From the NCBI GenBank assembly GCA_018873245.2, contig JAEMBT020000001.1, positions 5,150,220-5,214,219 of the forward strand: a DNA stretch of 64,000 nucleotides, read 5' to 3'. The stretch's first letter is position 1. The number at the start of each line of letters is the position of its first letter. This document shows, piece after piece, positions 1 through 11,186 of the stretch. Below the pieces are notes generated by a model. That model saw only the letters and a program-made list of their open reading frames with translations. It ran no database searches and was not told where the DNA came from. Made by a program: the position numbers and the translations under genes. The DNA comes from Archegozetes longisetosus. Lineage: Eukaryota > Arthropoda > Arachnida > Sarcoptiformes > Trhypochthoniidae.

Positions 1-169
1 CAGATGAAAAGGATTCAAAGTTTTTAACATACTTTATGAGACAAAGGTTAAAAAGTAATAAAGAAAATTTAGAGTTAAATTTCTAATATTAAAATCAATG
101 TTTTTATTTAAAAATTAATTTTTTTATCTATATATACTAACTTAACTGTGTATAATTAAGAGAAAAATT

Positions 170-1000
170 GAGAAATAATGGTAAAGGAACTGAGAGAAAT
201 TTACGATGCTTATGTTAAACTTAGAAGTTTATGCAGATTGCGAAACCGGTTTCAGGGTAAAAGTAGCAAACAATGAATTTTCTCTGACTGCCTCCTATTC
301 CGAAACCTTACCAGTTATTATTGTGCAAATAGAAAAATAGTGTCCTATAATGACTATCAAAGTATTAATATTACACTTTGCATATCACAATTTAAAATAA
401 TTGAGGACATACGATGTGTTAATTCTCATTGATGAACTATTTGTTATTTCTGAATCAGACATCACTTTTCAAAAAATATTGAACATTATTTTAAGACATG
501 GTTGAATGTTCGATTACTGTGACTGATGATATGTCTGAGTCCAATGATGAAGATTTTGTTATCAGTCATATCGATTCAGCACTCTATAAATATGGTCTTC
601 TATTTAGATATGATATCAATCATTAGTTTGATGCATAAACCAATAAACGAAATCAGAAATATAAATCAGAAATATAAATCAGAAACACGAAAGAGCTCTC
701 AATATTCTCAAGCTTCACCTTATCGTATCGTTTTAAAGTTTGATTTGAAGTCTAATGATTATAAACCTCGAAATCAGTTTTGTGAATGGATTTTGTCTAA
801 AATTAATGAAAACGAAAATTTCTTGGCTAATGTTTTGATATCAGATGAGTGATTTTTTGTATTGACACTTGTATTAATCATATACGGAATCCAATCTTGC
901 TTAAAAATGATTATCAGTCTACATTCAATTGAATTCCATTTTTATATTGAAAAAAACGGTCAATATCTTGACATTTAATTTTAAAAATTCTTCTTAAGCT
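170..1000 (+). mobile_element. Degenerate Tc1/mariner-superfamily transposase relic
   Basis: A decayed DNA-transposon gene on the plus strand. The best preserved part (about 690-850) reads SSQYSQASPYRIVLKFDL, then NQFCEWILSKINENENF and NVLISDE. This matches the block of IS630/Tc1/mariner transposases that runs from the second helix-turn-helix (SRTSVHRIL, HPYKIQ) through FCxW to the first catalytic aspartate (LFSDE). An upstream stretch from about 181 (VKELREIYDAYVKLR) may be the N-terminal part. The reading frame is interrupted between and after these blocks. No inverted termini were found, so the limits are approximate. Confidence 0.5.
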
Positions 1001-1317
1001 ATAATAGTTTAAAGTTTAGTTTTTACAATTTTTTAAAATTTAATATTTCAAGAATAGGAGGGGTAAATATGGTGGAGGTTTACTAAGGTCTTTTGAATAA
1101 CATTCACTATAACATACTATAAAGTCAAGGTCATACAAGATCAACGTTTGTTAGCTTAAAAATTATGGTTCAATAATTTTAAAAAGATTTATTAATATAA
1201 TTAAGTGATTTAATAATTTCAACAATAAACCTATCACTCATTTGACTTATAGTTTATGATTTATGATTATGTGTAACTTGTCTCATATCTCTTCTTCTTT
1301 CTATCTCTATGTATAAT

Positions 1318-1598
1318 TTTACAATATTTACATAAACTACGTCAATTATATATTTAAAATTATTAAACCTTAATATCATGAGTTGGTTGTGTAAATTAGA
1401 AGGAAACTCAAGAAGGACTTGAATCCTTAATAACTTGAATTTTGTAATATTTTTTAATTTCGTTAAATCTTCATGCATATCATATTAAGAATTTCGTGTC
1501 CTTTATGGGTTGCCCTCTAATTTATACAACCAACTCATGATATTAACGTTTAATAACTTTAAATATATAATTGACGTAATTTATGTAAATATTGTAAA
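1318..1598. repeat. Fold-back repeat with 86-bp arms
   Basis: The segment 1,318-1,403 is repeated in inverted orientation at 1,513-1,598 with only a few mismatches; both arms contain ATATCATGAGTTGGTTGT. About 110 bp of unrelated sequence forms the loop. No coding content is visible, and no clear target-site duplication was found. It lies about 30 bp outside the left end of the Tc1-like element. Confidence 0.75.
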
Positions 1599-2083
1599 CT
1601 TAAACTTTATTTATTTCTCATATATATACACTTGCCACAGAAATTAGGTTGAGGCACAGTCTTTATAAATTTTGGCTGGATTAACCGATTTTGAAAATTA
1701 AAACACTAAATTAACCAAGAATAAATGTAATTTCTTAAAATTTAACTTATTTTTGAATATAAAATATGGAAGACGAGATATTCCGGTTCAAATGAAAAAG
1801 TAAAAAAATTAAGAGAAAAATAAATATTTTATTGAATTTAAATGGAATTTTTCAAAATCTTGCGTGACCTCCATGTACCAAATGAACAGTTCCGAGTCTG
1901 CGTGGCATCGATTCCAGTAAATAGACGAAGTAACCCCTTATAAGTAGGAGTCGACAGCTATCATGTGCCCTATTGAGAGCATCCAATAAATCGCTTTTCG
2001 AACTAAATATTATGCAGTTATTTGGAACCAAATGTTTCAGAATTGAGCCAACATTCTCAACGGGATTCAAATCAGAGGAAAGA

Positions 2084-2134
2084 CTGAAAAACCAATAAAT
2101 CAGAAAAAATCAACAATTAATAATTCTCAAATAC
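2084..2134 (-). other. Candidate 51-nt intron in the Tc1-like transposase
   Basis: On the minus strand a donor (CCAAA|GTATTTGAG) and a pyrimidine-rich acceptor (TTGGTTTTTCAG) bracket 51 nt that contain an in-frame stop. Removing it joins the codons for HP to NLSSDLNPVENV without a shift, giving the expected run from the HPKY-like region into the DLNPVEN motif. This is a computed junction only. The same pattern could come from chance decay in AT-rich DNA. Confidence 0.4.
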
Positions 2135-2988
2135 TTTGGATGTGGTAAAACAAAATCTTCATGTTGCCCGATGTTCTGGGTTATCCTATCCCTCACATGA
2201 TTTGAATTGTGCACCGGATGGTTGTTGTGCAAAAGCAAAACGTTTCCATCATCCAAATGTTTTTCAACGTATGGAATCAGGAAATTTTCCAGAAATTCAA
2301 TGTAAGACTCTTTGGTCAGACGATCGACTGGAAATATCAGCCCCATTCCATGAAAAATAAAACTGCGGATGTGAAAATTAGTAAAATCAAATCAAAATTA
2401 TTAAGTTACCAAGTAATGAATGAAACACTGAAACGGCGTGTTCTGGATCCGAGAGCGATGTTCTGCTCATCTAATCGTGTTCTATTCAATCTCCAGACGT
2501 AAACTTTACCTTTTTCATCAGAAGAGATGCCAAATTCACCAATCGATATGACTCATGACCAATCGATTAAATTCCAATCAATGAACTGTTCCGAATATTG
2601 GATTCTTCTTTGGCGGTGAATGTCAGCCAATATCTCTTTCTGTGCCGCCACTCTTCTCTTAACTCCTGACAATTCAGGAAAAATTAATTTTCAAAAACAT
2701 AAGATGTCTACACACTTTGTTCTTTGAAACGGCTTTGAATTGTAGTCTCACTAATCGAATGGGTCCGCTCATTGTTTCTCAACTCTGGTGTTTCTTCGAG
2801 TTACCTAATGTCGGCCCAATTGTTGTGAAGAGCGGCCGCAGCCAATGTCTGGTCATCTCCTACTGTTGTCTTACGATGGCGGCCAGTAGTGTGTGGAACT
2901 GTGAGGAAAGGCTCTTCATTGTCGTCGATCTCTTTCCACTTATAGAAAGTCTGTTTTGAAATTCCTAAATATCAAGAAAACAATTATA

Positions 2989-3530
2989 TTGGGTCGGCAA
3001 GTAATTTTTGTCGTATTTTTGTACATGTAAATTTTAAATTTTAGAATATAGGGATATTAGGTGGACACGAATTGTGCACATGTGATGCCTGCATTTTTGT
3101 CGTTATTTTTAGAAGTAATTGCCTTGAGTCTGACTCTACGAGAGCTTTTAAAGCCGAAACATTCATTTTGCTTTTACGACCTCTAGCATCACAATCTTTG
3201 AGACTAAAGTCTCCAGAACACAATTTTGTGAACCGTCGTTCACATTTTCGAACATTTAAAACATTTTCATAAATATCGCACACCTTCTTTGTGGCTAGAG
3301 TGACATTAGTTCCTATGCTAAATTTATACAGCATAATATGCCGAATTTGAATCTCATCGTCGACATATTTCAACACTAATGAAACTGACTAGTTTTGATT
3401 AAAAATAAAAATTAATATGCATATTGCATAAATAATGAATTATATTTGAATTTTATTTAAGATTTTTAAAATTATAAAAGTTTAAATTTACATGTGCAAA
3501 AATACGACAAAAAATTACTTGCCGACCTAA
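2989..3530 (-). mobile_element. Internally deleted mariner element
   Basis: The ends are TTGGGTCGGCAAGTAATTTT at 2,989 and its near-perfect inverse closing at 3,530, flanked by TA at 2,987-2,988 and 3,531-3,532. The TTRGGTCGGCAAGTAA terminus is typical of mariner. The minus strand (3,041-3,376) encodes a transposase N-terminus: IRHIMLYKFSIGTNVTLATK, then CERRFTKLCSGDFSLKD, the counterpart of the Mos1-type HIRHILLFEF and WFAKFRSGDFDLKD blocks. At 542 bp it lacks the catalytic domain. It sits inside the Tc1-like element, so it arrived later. Confidence 0.88.
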
Positions 3531-4018
3531 TAATTTGTGGACAATTGATTAAATACATACCGATTCTTCCCATAATTACTTATTGATTGGTGTTTTAGCC
3601 CTTAATTTGGTGAATAATTGAAATTTCGATTCCCTTTCTTCGGCGGTAAAACTCATTTTTATAATTGGAATCAAATGCCAAAGAAATATAAACGAATCTC
3701 AACTCAAATCTTCAATAACTTCAATAAATTATTTGTTTTTCTCTTAATTTTTCTACTTTTTTTATTTGAACTGGAGTATTTGGTCTTCCTTATTTTATTT
3801 TCAAAAATGGGTTACATTTCAAGAAATTACATTCATTCTTGGTTAATTTAGTATAAAAAATTTCAAAATCGGTCAGTCCAGTCAAAAGTTATAAAGATTT
3901 TGCCAGTCAACCTAATTTCCGTGGCAAGTGTATATCAAATATATTACAAAGAAGTACCGCAAATACATCTATATTTTTTAGTTACTTATCGCTGCTTAGA
4001 AAATCTCACTATATAATC

Positions 4019-4650
4019 ACTGGAGTGCACCTTTTCGGGAGAAAATATGATATTTTCGGGTCGTGAATCGGGAGAAAAATAGGATGTTTTCGGAAGGAAT
4101 TCGGGAAAGATTCTATATACTTTTAACTAAAATTCTTTTATTTATATTTCTACAATTTGATATCAAAACATTAAAATAATATAAAATGGCGTTCAACACT
4201 AAAATTTAATAATAAATTTATTTTGATAAACGTTTTATAGTTTTTATGTAGCTTTTGTAGAAAATCAAGTCTACACATTTTACTAAACGTTTTTAATTTT
4301 TAAAAAGTAATTATTACAAAAGTGAAAAAAAGTTGCAGAAAATATGCCTTTTTTATGAAATGAAAGACTTTTAAATCTGAAAATTAAAACTATATTTATA
4401 ATATTTATGATTGTATATAAGAAATAGGAAATTTGATGACAATTTTCGTTAAAACCTTAATTTTCGGAAAACTAGGAGTATACCACTAGTTTTCGGGAAA
4501 AGATTTGATACTTTTTTGACTGTAATAAATATGGGTATTATATCTATAATAGTTTCCCGAAGTTTTATGAACGTTAAAGATTTCAGGAATTCCAAAAAAT
4601 ATGCACTATGATCATTATTTCGAGAAACAATGCACACTTTCTATCACATA
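4019..4650. repeat. Possible non-autonomous element with imperfect inverted ends
   Basis: The sequence around 4,025-4,055 (GAGTGCACCTTTTCGGGAG) has an imperfect inverted counterpart near 4,610-4,650. The interior is peppered with TTCGGGA and TTTTCGG words at both ends. No target duplication or protein was recognised. It may be distantly related to the similar TTCGGGA-rich element at 7,240-7,845. Confidence 0.3.
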
Positions 4651-4888
4651 TTCTGGACTCTAGATTCAAAATAAAATATATTTGATTTTATCTGTTATAC
4701 AGAGTTTTCAGTTTATGTATTATTTGGTAAATTTCCTGCCTCAAAAAGAAATTCTTCACTTATCTGTCTGTCTGTCTCATCTTTCTCAGAAAATTGAGAA
4801 TAAGAGTAATAAGAAGATAAAAGATCAGTTTTTATTCAATTCAATTGTAGAAAAATAACTTTTTCAAGCATTTCAAGGAATAAAGTAC

Positions 4889-5021
4889 CTGAATTAATGA
4901 TTCCATTGTTGAAGACTCTCAGTGAAGCTGAATAGTTCCTTGAAGAGCGCTCAATACTATTGTGATAGTTTGAGAAGATTACAATAAAAACTAATAGAGC
5001 TAAGCACGAAAAGGTAAGAGA
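4889..5021 (-). other. Possible signal-peptide exon of an unidentified gene
   Basis: Between an acceptor (TTTTGCAG) and a donor (AATTCAG|GTACTT) the minus strand encodes SLTFSCLALLVFIVIFSNYH followed by a polar stretch ending GIINS. This has the hydrophobic core of a secretion signal. There is no in-frame ATG before a stop, so an upstream exon would have to supply the start. No partner exons were identified. Chance is possible in AT-rich DNA. Confidence 0.2.
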
Positions 5022-5813
5022 CTGCAAAATTTTCAATTATTATCATAATTTGGATCTTATCTCTAAAATATTTCTAGAAGTTATATAATCAATTATTTTA
5101 AAACAAGTAAACATATACGACCAGGACCTTCTAAACTGTAACTATAACCCCCTCCCACTTCTCTTAAATAATAGAATAACTTCGCAAAAGCATAAAAGAA
5201 AAATCTTTCAATCTCATTTATCATCCGCTCATAGGTCAACTTAGCTTTATTTTTTGCTCAAATAACGATACCATTGATTTCTAGTAATAGACATTTATCA
5301 CTAATAGAAGAAAATTTTGTGTTTAGAAATCTTCATGAATGTTTTGAATTTTAGACATTAACATCAATTTATGCTCTTTTGCTAACAGAAATAACTAAAA
5401 TTACATTCATAACTAACAAAAAAATTAATGAAGAGTATATTTCTTCCATTGCCTAATATTTTTTATATTTGAAGATTTAAGTTCATTTATTTTAAAAATC
5501 TCTAAAGGACTTAGTTTTAGTTTAAATTGAAATTACATTTAGTTCTACTGTATCACTCGTAAATAACTATTCATACGTAAAATGGAATTAGAACTTTCAA
5601 ATAGGAAACAATGTTTCATCAAATGAATGAAAAATATTATTCTTAAAATGTTCTCATTCGTTTCAGTTTAAATTTCATATAGAAATCTTAATGTACTTTT
5701 AATTGAAAGGGATCGACCAATCAATTACTCATCAGCAGTGTATGAACAGTCATTAATGGGTAATATAAAAAAATAAGACGAACGGATGCATTTGTTGCAG
5801 GGTATCTTCAATA

Positions 5814-8100
5814 TCAATTAAATGTGTATTTTCTACCGACCAAATTAATATTTCTTGCTTTGACGATATTTTGCTCACCACTAATGCCTGTTACTCTGGT
5901 ATTATGATTTATTTGTGACTGAGCGCCTCTTTTCGCATCAATCTCATCGCCTACCATGTTGATGTTTCCAACATCTATATTTTGATTCTTACCGGTAACG
6001 CCTTCCACAATGGTGTCATTCGTTTGATGACTGTCTTGAGACCGTCCATGCAACTTTTCTTTCTCAGCTGAAAGACAGAATAAAATTTAATGTCGAGCTT
6101 TACTCAGTTTTTATTTAAAATATTAATTTTACTTTTATTACTTAATTTAGTCCAGATATCATTTCAAAACTACATTTAATTTTAACGAACGTTACTCAAA
6201 AAAGTGATTTAATGAATGAATTGATCTTATCAAAGGTTTCGCTACGTCTTAAACATTACTTAGAATTTTGTGCCAACGAAGGTATTCATGAGTTTGTTAT
6301 GTTGTTCTGGCTCGAGCTCATAGACCTAAACGCATAAATAGGAGCTAAAACTAATTACTTTCCTGGGGGGGCTATTCTCGAAGTGATCTTTAAGTTTAAG
6401 ATCAAGTTTAGTACGATTTTAAGTAATGATCGATTCTCAAAGCTCTCGTTAATTGAAGATCGAGGCTTAATTTAAAGACTATAATGATCGATCTTATAAT
6501 TAAATAAGGATTGAGTTTAGGATTCGTACCAGAATTGCGCTACTGGAATTCTGAGACAAAGTTTTATTAAATTTTAATAACATTAAATGCTGTTCGATTG
6601 CAATCTTTTATTTACTTATAAAGTTATAAGTATTTATTAATAAATTAATATTTAATAAATACATAAAAGAATACAGCATAATATTTAAATGTGATTTTAT
6701 TATTTTGTTAATATGTAAAAAATATAATAAACATAATTAAAGATTTTCACATTTTAAAAGACTTTTACTTCTTAACACTCTTACACTGTTGCTCAGAGGC
6801 TTATGAGGTCCTCTCCTCAAGGCCATCACCCAAAGACTTTCTTCACAAGCTTTTAAACGTCTTTTATATAAACAAAATAGATCTAAATTTTTATTCTTTT
6901 AATATATATTCACTGCATTTCATAGTAAACGTTAACACAACGATAATCTTGAAGGCATTATGTAAATAATTACATAAAATGTAGAACAGTTTTTAAGATA
7001 AACGTTTGACAAATTCTTTTAAAAGAATTAAAATCTGATTTAAAGTAATATAATTTATATCTGCATAACAGTTTTTCAACTGTTGAATTACTTGCCTCTA
7101 CTCGCCTGCCTTGAGTGGCTTTTGAATTGGAATTTTTGCACAAAAAATATCAAGCAATATGGTTAAAATTATATTGATCTAAATTTACTGCTCAATCATT
7201 TAACATAAGAAACAAACATATTACTAACAAAATGTAAGCCATCACTAGAGCGTCTATATTTCGGGAAATCCCAAATCATCTCCTGAAACTTAATCAGCAG
7301 GAAATCAATTTATGAGTGTGTATCAAGTAATAAGAAGTCATATGGTGATATCCTTATTTTCCGGAATTTGCTGAATCAAGGGGAAGTTCTCGATTTCCCG
7401 GATAAGTCCCGAATTGAGAAAAATTCCCTGAGATTTCTAAAATTCAAGTTTTCACAGCACAAAAAACTTTCTATATTATCACAATACATTAGGTTTTTTG
7501 CAATTTTTCAATTGAAATAACAACATATAGTATGTAACATGGAAAAAAATTAATACTTTTCAAACTTCGACTTCCCGCTAACTTATCTACAAACAACATA
7601 AAAGGTCTTTTCATAGTTTGAAAGTTATTTGTAGATAAGTCAGAGCGAAATGGAAGTTTACAAACTATTGAACACTTAAATGTAATACAATTCAATCAAT
7701 TTTTAGATTATAACTAAAATTTTTTGTAGTAAAATAGTAATTTGAGTTTCCCGAATAAGCCCCCAGTTGTGTCTTTTTCAACTCCCTTTCCCTCCCGAAT
7801 CAGAGGGTTATATGTCCAGAATTATAGACGCCTTAGCCATCACATACTAAAGTATGTTCCAATAACATTTTCAAATAAATTAAAGGATATTATTGTTATC
7901 AGTAATAAAGATTTGCTTACACACTAGAATGTGTCCAGATTTTTTATGCTCGGCTTTCAAGCAGTAAGCTTAAGTCACTATTTCTTAAAGTTACATTACA
8001 CATATGCTAATATAAAATTTCTAATTCAACGAATTGATTTTTCGATATTTTGGTATAAAACTCACTTACCATCTGTTTTGTTTTCGAAACAATCGCCCAT
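5814..8100 (-). CDS. Small two-exon gene, 94-aa protein with two NIN-VG repeats (RHIM-like)
   Basis: Exon 1 is 8,070-8,100 (ATG to a GTAAGTGAG donor, phase 1). Exon 2 is 5,814-6,067 (CTTTCAG acceptor to stop). The phases match and give 94 aa. I do not recognise an orthologue. The protein is polar, begins MGDCFENKTD, has no signal peptide or membrane segment, and carries a degenerate tandem repeat. Copy 1 (residues 34-50) is VTG..QNIDVGNINMVG. Copy 2 (69-88) is VTG....QNIVKARNINLVG. The core IDVGNINM of copy 1 follows the RHIM pattern ([IV]Q[IVL]G, then N three residues after the glycine), as in RIPK3 VQIGNYNSL. In copy 2 the glycine position is replaced. RHIM and cryptic-RHIM motifs form amyloid signalling assemblies, including in insect Imd-pathway proteins. 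A role in immune or death signalling is therefore an inference only. The intron is about 2 kb and holds a repeat. Confidence 0.65.
7240..7845. repeat. Imperfect inverted-repeat element inside the intron
   Basis: Near both outer ends is GCGTCTATA followed by TTC-GGA words (about 7,250 direct and 7,830 inverted). The core at 7,565-7,598 is inverted at 7,624-7,657 around the shared word ACTTATCTACAAA. No open frame or target duplication was recognised. It lies within the intron of the small NIN-VG gene. Confidence 0.4.
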
Positions 8101-8644
8101 TTTATAATGAAAAAAATTATCAACTATAAAATATTTTTACTTTTAAATTGTTAAACTATACACGAAATGACAAAAATAGACCTTGTGCGTCTTTTATTCG
8201 CTGTATAAACGTGCTTAACTTTTACTGTCATGCGTACTATCACTCATGTATGTATGCAACACATAGGATGTCTACCCGTCCCGTTCTGACGGTACAGTCC
8301 TGCCTTTTTAAAGAAATCCCCTCAAACCAAAATTTCTTGACGGGATAATTAGTTGTATCTTTTATTAACTTTTATTTAGAAAAATGTGTTTAGAAAAATA
8401 TTTCTTAGAAATTCAAACATTAAATTAATTTCGCGTATGGCAAGGGATTAGGAAATTCATTTTAATGTTTTGAATATCTGTGATTTAAAACCAAAAGTTT
8501 GTAGAATTTATCTTTACAGCCTTGTCTTATATTTGATATAAAGCAGTATTTCTTACTTTTGATTAACCAGCTTTGGAAAGATGCCATTTCTAACAAAAAA
8601 TATACTTTTAATATCAACCATGATTAATTTTCAAGGTATTAATG

Positions 8645-9377
8645 CAGTATACTCACGATTTTAGCACTCCCTTTAACGGAAATTTTCGATATTAGCAAAT
8701 GTTTTCTTGTGCCCCGACTAACCCTATGAATCCTATAATGGTAAATCATTCGTATTATGGTAATCTCTATTATGGCAAACTCTCGATCTTGGCAGGAGGT
8801 TTTTAAAACCTGCATAACTTCCTCTTAATCAAAATTTTGGTGAACAAATCATTAGATACTTTTACAACGCTTCAAAGTTCAATAACTTATTTTAAAACCT
8901 AAGTCATTATTTATATCAAAACTATTTTGTTTAATATTTCATTAGTTTATTAATTAAAATGTCGTTTAAGCGTAAACGTGTTTCGATAACATTAGAAACT
9001 GAATACAAAATTATACAATTAATTGATCAAAATGTGTCAAATGAAGATATTTTGAAGAGATTTGAAAGTGAAATTAGAGATAGTTATAACATATCGAAGA
9101 TTAAAGCAAACAGAGAAAAATCATAAGTGCCCTTGAGAGCTCGACATCGACTAAAGTAAAGTCACTCAAAACCTCAAAATATTCAGAAATTGAAAAGAGT
9201 TTGCTCGAATTCATAATGAAATGCAATACTATGGGAATAAACTTACACTTAGTTCTGGAGTCTTTTGAATAAAGATTGATTTTAGTCATTTTTCGCCTCA
9301 ATCTGATTTTAGCAAAATTCTATTTTGGCAACTGATTTTCAAATTCGCAACGAGTTGCCAAAATCGGGAGTATACTG
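8645..9377 (+). mobile_element. Pogo/Tigger-like transposon relic, CENP-B-type HTH only
   Basis: The termini read CAGTATACTCACGATTTTAG at 8,645 and the inverse of CAGTATACTCCCGATTTTGG closing at 9,377. TA follows the right end and a mutated TG precedes the left. A plus-strand reading frame from the ATG at 8,959 begins MSFKRKRVSITLETEYKIIQ and has the basic start and first helix of the CENP-B/Tigger DNA-binding domain. The similarity continues (REK-IISALES, then SKYSEIEKSLLEFI, the second HTH) in the next frame after a one-base loss near 9,118, and stops near 9,270. The DDE domain is absent. At 733 bp it is an internally deleted, inactive copy. Confidence 0.75.
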
Positions 9378-9531
9378 TATTAGAATGTATTGTTTAGCGC
9401 CTAAATATTTGTAATGACTAATAAATGCGAAATTTTTTTCAGAAATATGTGAGGGTCCCCCTTTGATATTTTTGCTCTATCATGAGACGAGCCAGAAGTG
9501 GTCATCCTAGAAATACAGGATTTCACGTACT

Positions 9532-10099
9532 GCCATGGAAAATACTTTTTTACAGTTATATTAAAGTGTATACTTTATTGCGATATAGGACAGACTTTAC
9601 AAGTATCAAGTATATCTCTTATTTTTATTAAAAACTGCAGAAAAGTATTTTCCATGGTGTCTCAATGCATTTGAAATCTTTTACTATTAAAGGTTTACTG
9701 TATAACTTGATCATCATCTAAAGGATGATTTTTATTCTTTCGGCTACTAGCATTGAATGGTGATAAATAAAAATGATTAAGGAATGCAAAATGAATGAAT
9801 GTGAAACTATAAACCGAAAATAATAGGAAAATTTTATTAGATACAATTTTATCAAATTCATGATTACTTAAAGATTGACCGTAAGAACTGTAAAATCACA
9901 TGAAAAATGTAGAATTTAAAAGCGAAAATTATTTTCGGTTTATAGTTTTGCTTCATTCCTTAATTTTTACTTATTGCCACCCAGTGCTAGTGGCTGAAAG
10001 AATAAAAATCATCCTTTAGATGATGATCAAGTTATGCAGTAAACCTCTAATAGTAAAAGATTTTAAATGCATTGTAATACCAAGGAAAATACGTTTTCC
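9532..10099. repeat. Compound fold-back repeat
   Basis: A long arm at about 9,640-9,832 is inverted at about 9,925-10,099. Both contain, in opposite orientation, TGATCATCATCTAAAGGATG and the AAACCGAAAATAAT word. The loop is about 90 bp. A third inverted copy of the terminus (CCATGGAAAATACTTTT) occurs at 9,532-9,551, about 85 bp outside the left arm. No protein or target duplication was recognised. Confidence 0.75.
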
Positions 10100-10104
10100 A
10101 TATC

Positions 10105-11180
10105 CCCATTTTTCAAATCTGCTGTAAAAATTAGGATATTGTTGTAAGTTTTATCTATTTTTTAAGTTCTCGAGAGATTTTAGAGTTGATAAAAATCTGA
10201 CCCCTCTGTTCTCCTACATCAGAACACTCTATCCCTAACCTCTACGTCTTTTGCTTCTTAACCAAAATTTCTTATGGTATCCAAAACCTAATTGAATCGG
10301 TTATCATCGATTTAAACCATTTTATGATGTCATTAAGCTTCGTTTAATGCCAAACTAACAAAATGACACCTGAAACCTTAACATTAATAAGAAAGTTATC
10401 ATACCTGACGAGAATACATAGTTATAAGATGGAGCATGCAATAAAACACTTGTTTGAACAGCAATAATAGTCTTCTATGTATTTGTTGGAAAATATCTAT
10501 AATCTATATTTTGGTGAGAAACTTTCAAGATGGGTTCTAGAAATGTTTGTTAGGTCTAGAAATTTTCTTCCGATTCATATATAATGAGCCTCAGATACGT
10601 GACGCAAAATAAAATATCTTTTAATGCCTTTTTAAGTTTATAGGAGTAAGAATGCTTTAAAATATTTTTAAAAGTAAAATAAGACTAAATATTAAGAGGA
10701 TATTTAATCAAGCAATCACGTTCAAAATGATAAACTACTTTAACGTGTTTTTAAGAAGTCAGGTTAATCATACGTGTTTACTTCAAAAATGTTTTCCTAG
10801 ATTCTGTTATATAACTAAACGACCTTATATGAGAACTTGTCTCAATTATATTTGTTGAAAATGTTTGAATGAAAGTGAATGAACATACGATATGTTGTCT
10901 CATACAAAATTACGCAATAAAATTCATCAATAATTTAATTATTATCAGCCAACAATACAATTTTTGCTTAAAAATGTCAAGTAGCGAAGGGGTTACTACA
11001 GGTTATTGATAGGAGTAAAATATTTTTATCAATTTATATTCTTACATTATTTGTATTTTCATTACTGACTCAATTAATAGTCAAGATGTAGTCTAGCTGC
11101 GTCTGACTCTTGAATTACGTAAAAATGAACCTTGATTAAAGCAAGAGAATGGAATTCGAGGTCTCTTCCTCCATACAAGT
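10105..11180. other. Intergenic stretch, nothing recognised
   Basis: About 1.1 kb of AT-rich sequence with frequent stops in all frames. No gene, transposon terminus or RNA gene could be recognised. Confidence 0.5.
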
Positions 11181-11186
11181 GATAGA

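Larger units (their letters stand above)
1629..3930 (-). mobile_element. Tc1-like transposon with about 200-bp inverted ends, decayed
   Basis: The left end begins CACTTGCCACAGAAATTAGG at 1,629 and the right end closes with its reverse complement at 3,930. Similarity of the two ends extends roughly 200 bp inward (about 1,629-1,830 and 3,730-3,930). TA flanks both sides, as expected for Tc1/mariner target duplication. The transposase runs on the minus strand. It includes a helix-turn-helix region (about 3,540-3,660 and 2,850-2,980), a VYVWRLNRTRLDEQ block (about 2,430-2,520), a GLIFPVDRLTKESYIEFLEN block (about 2,290-2,350) and SSDLNPVENV (about 2,050-2,080), which is the usual DLNPIEN catalytic motif. 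The second catalytic aspartate position reads HNN instead of HDN. The gene has several frame breaks and is split by a mariner element at 2,989-3,530. Confidence 0.82.

Noticed and set aside
2717-2959. Plus-strand frames at 2.1-3.3 kb
   Set aside because: They are antisense shadows of the minus-strand Tc1 and mariner transposase relics.
6361-6540. G-run followed by GATC-rich words, suspected transposon terminus
   Set aside because: No matching opposite end or target duplication could be found.
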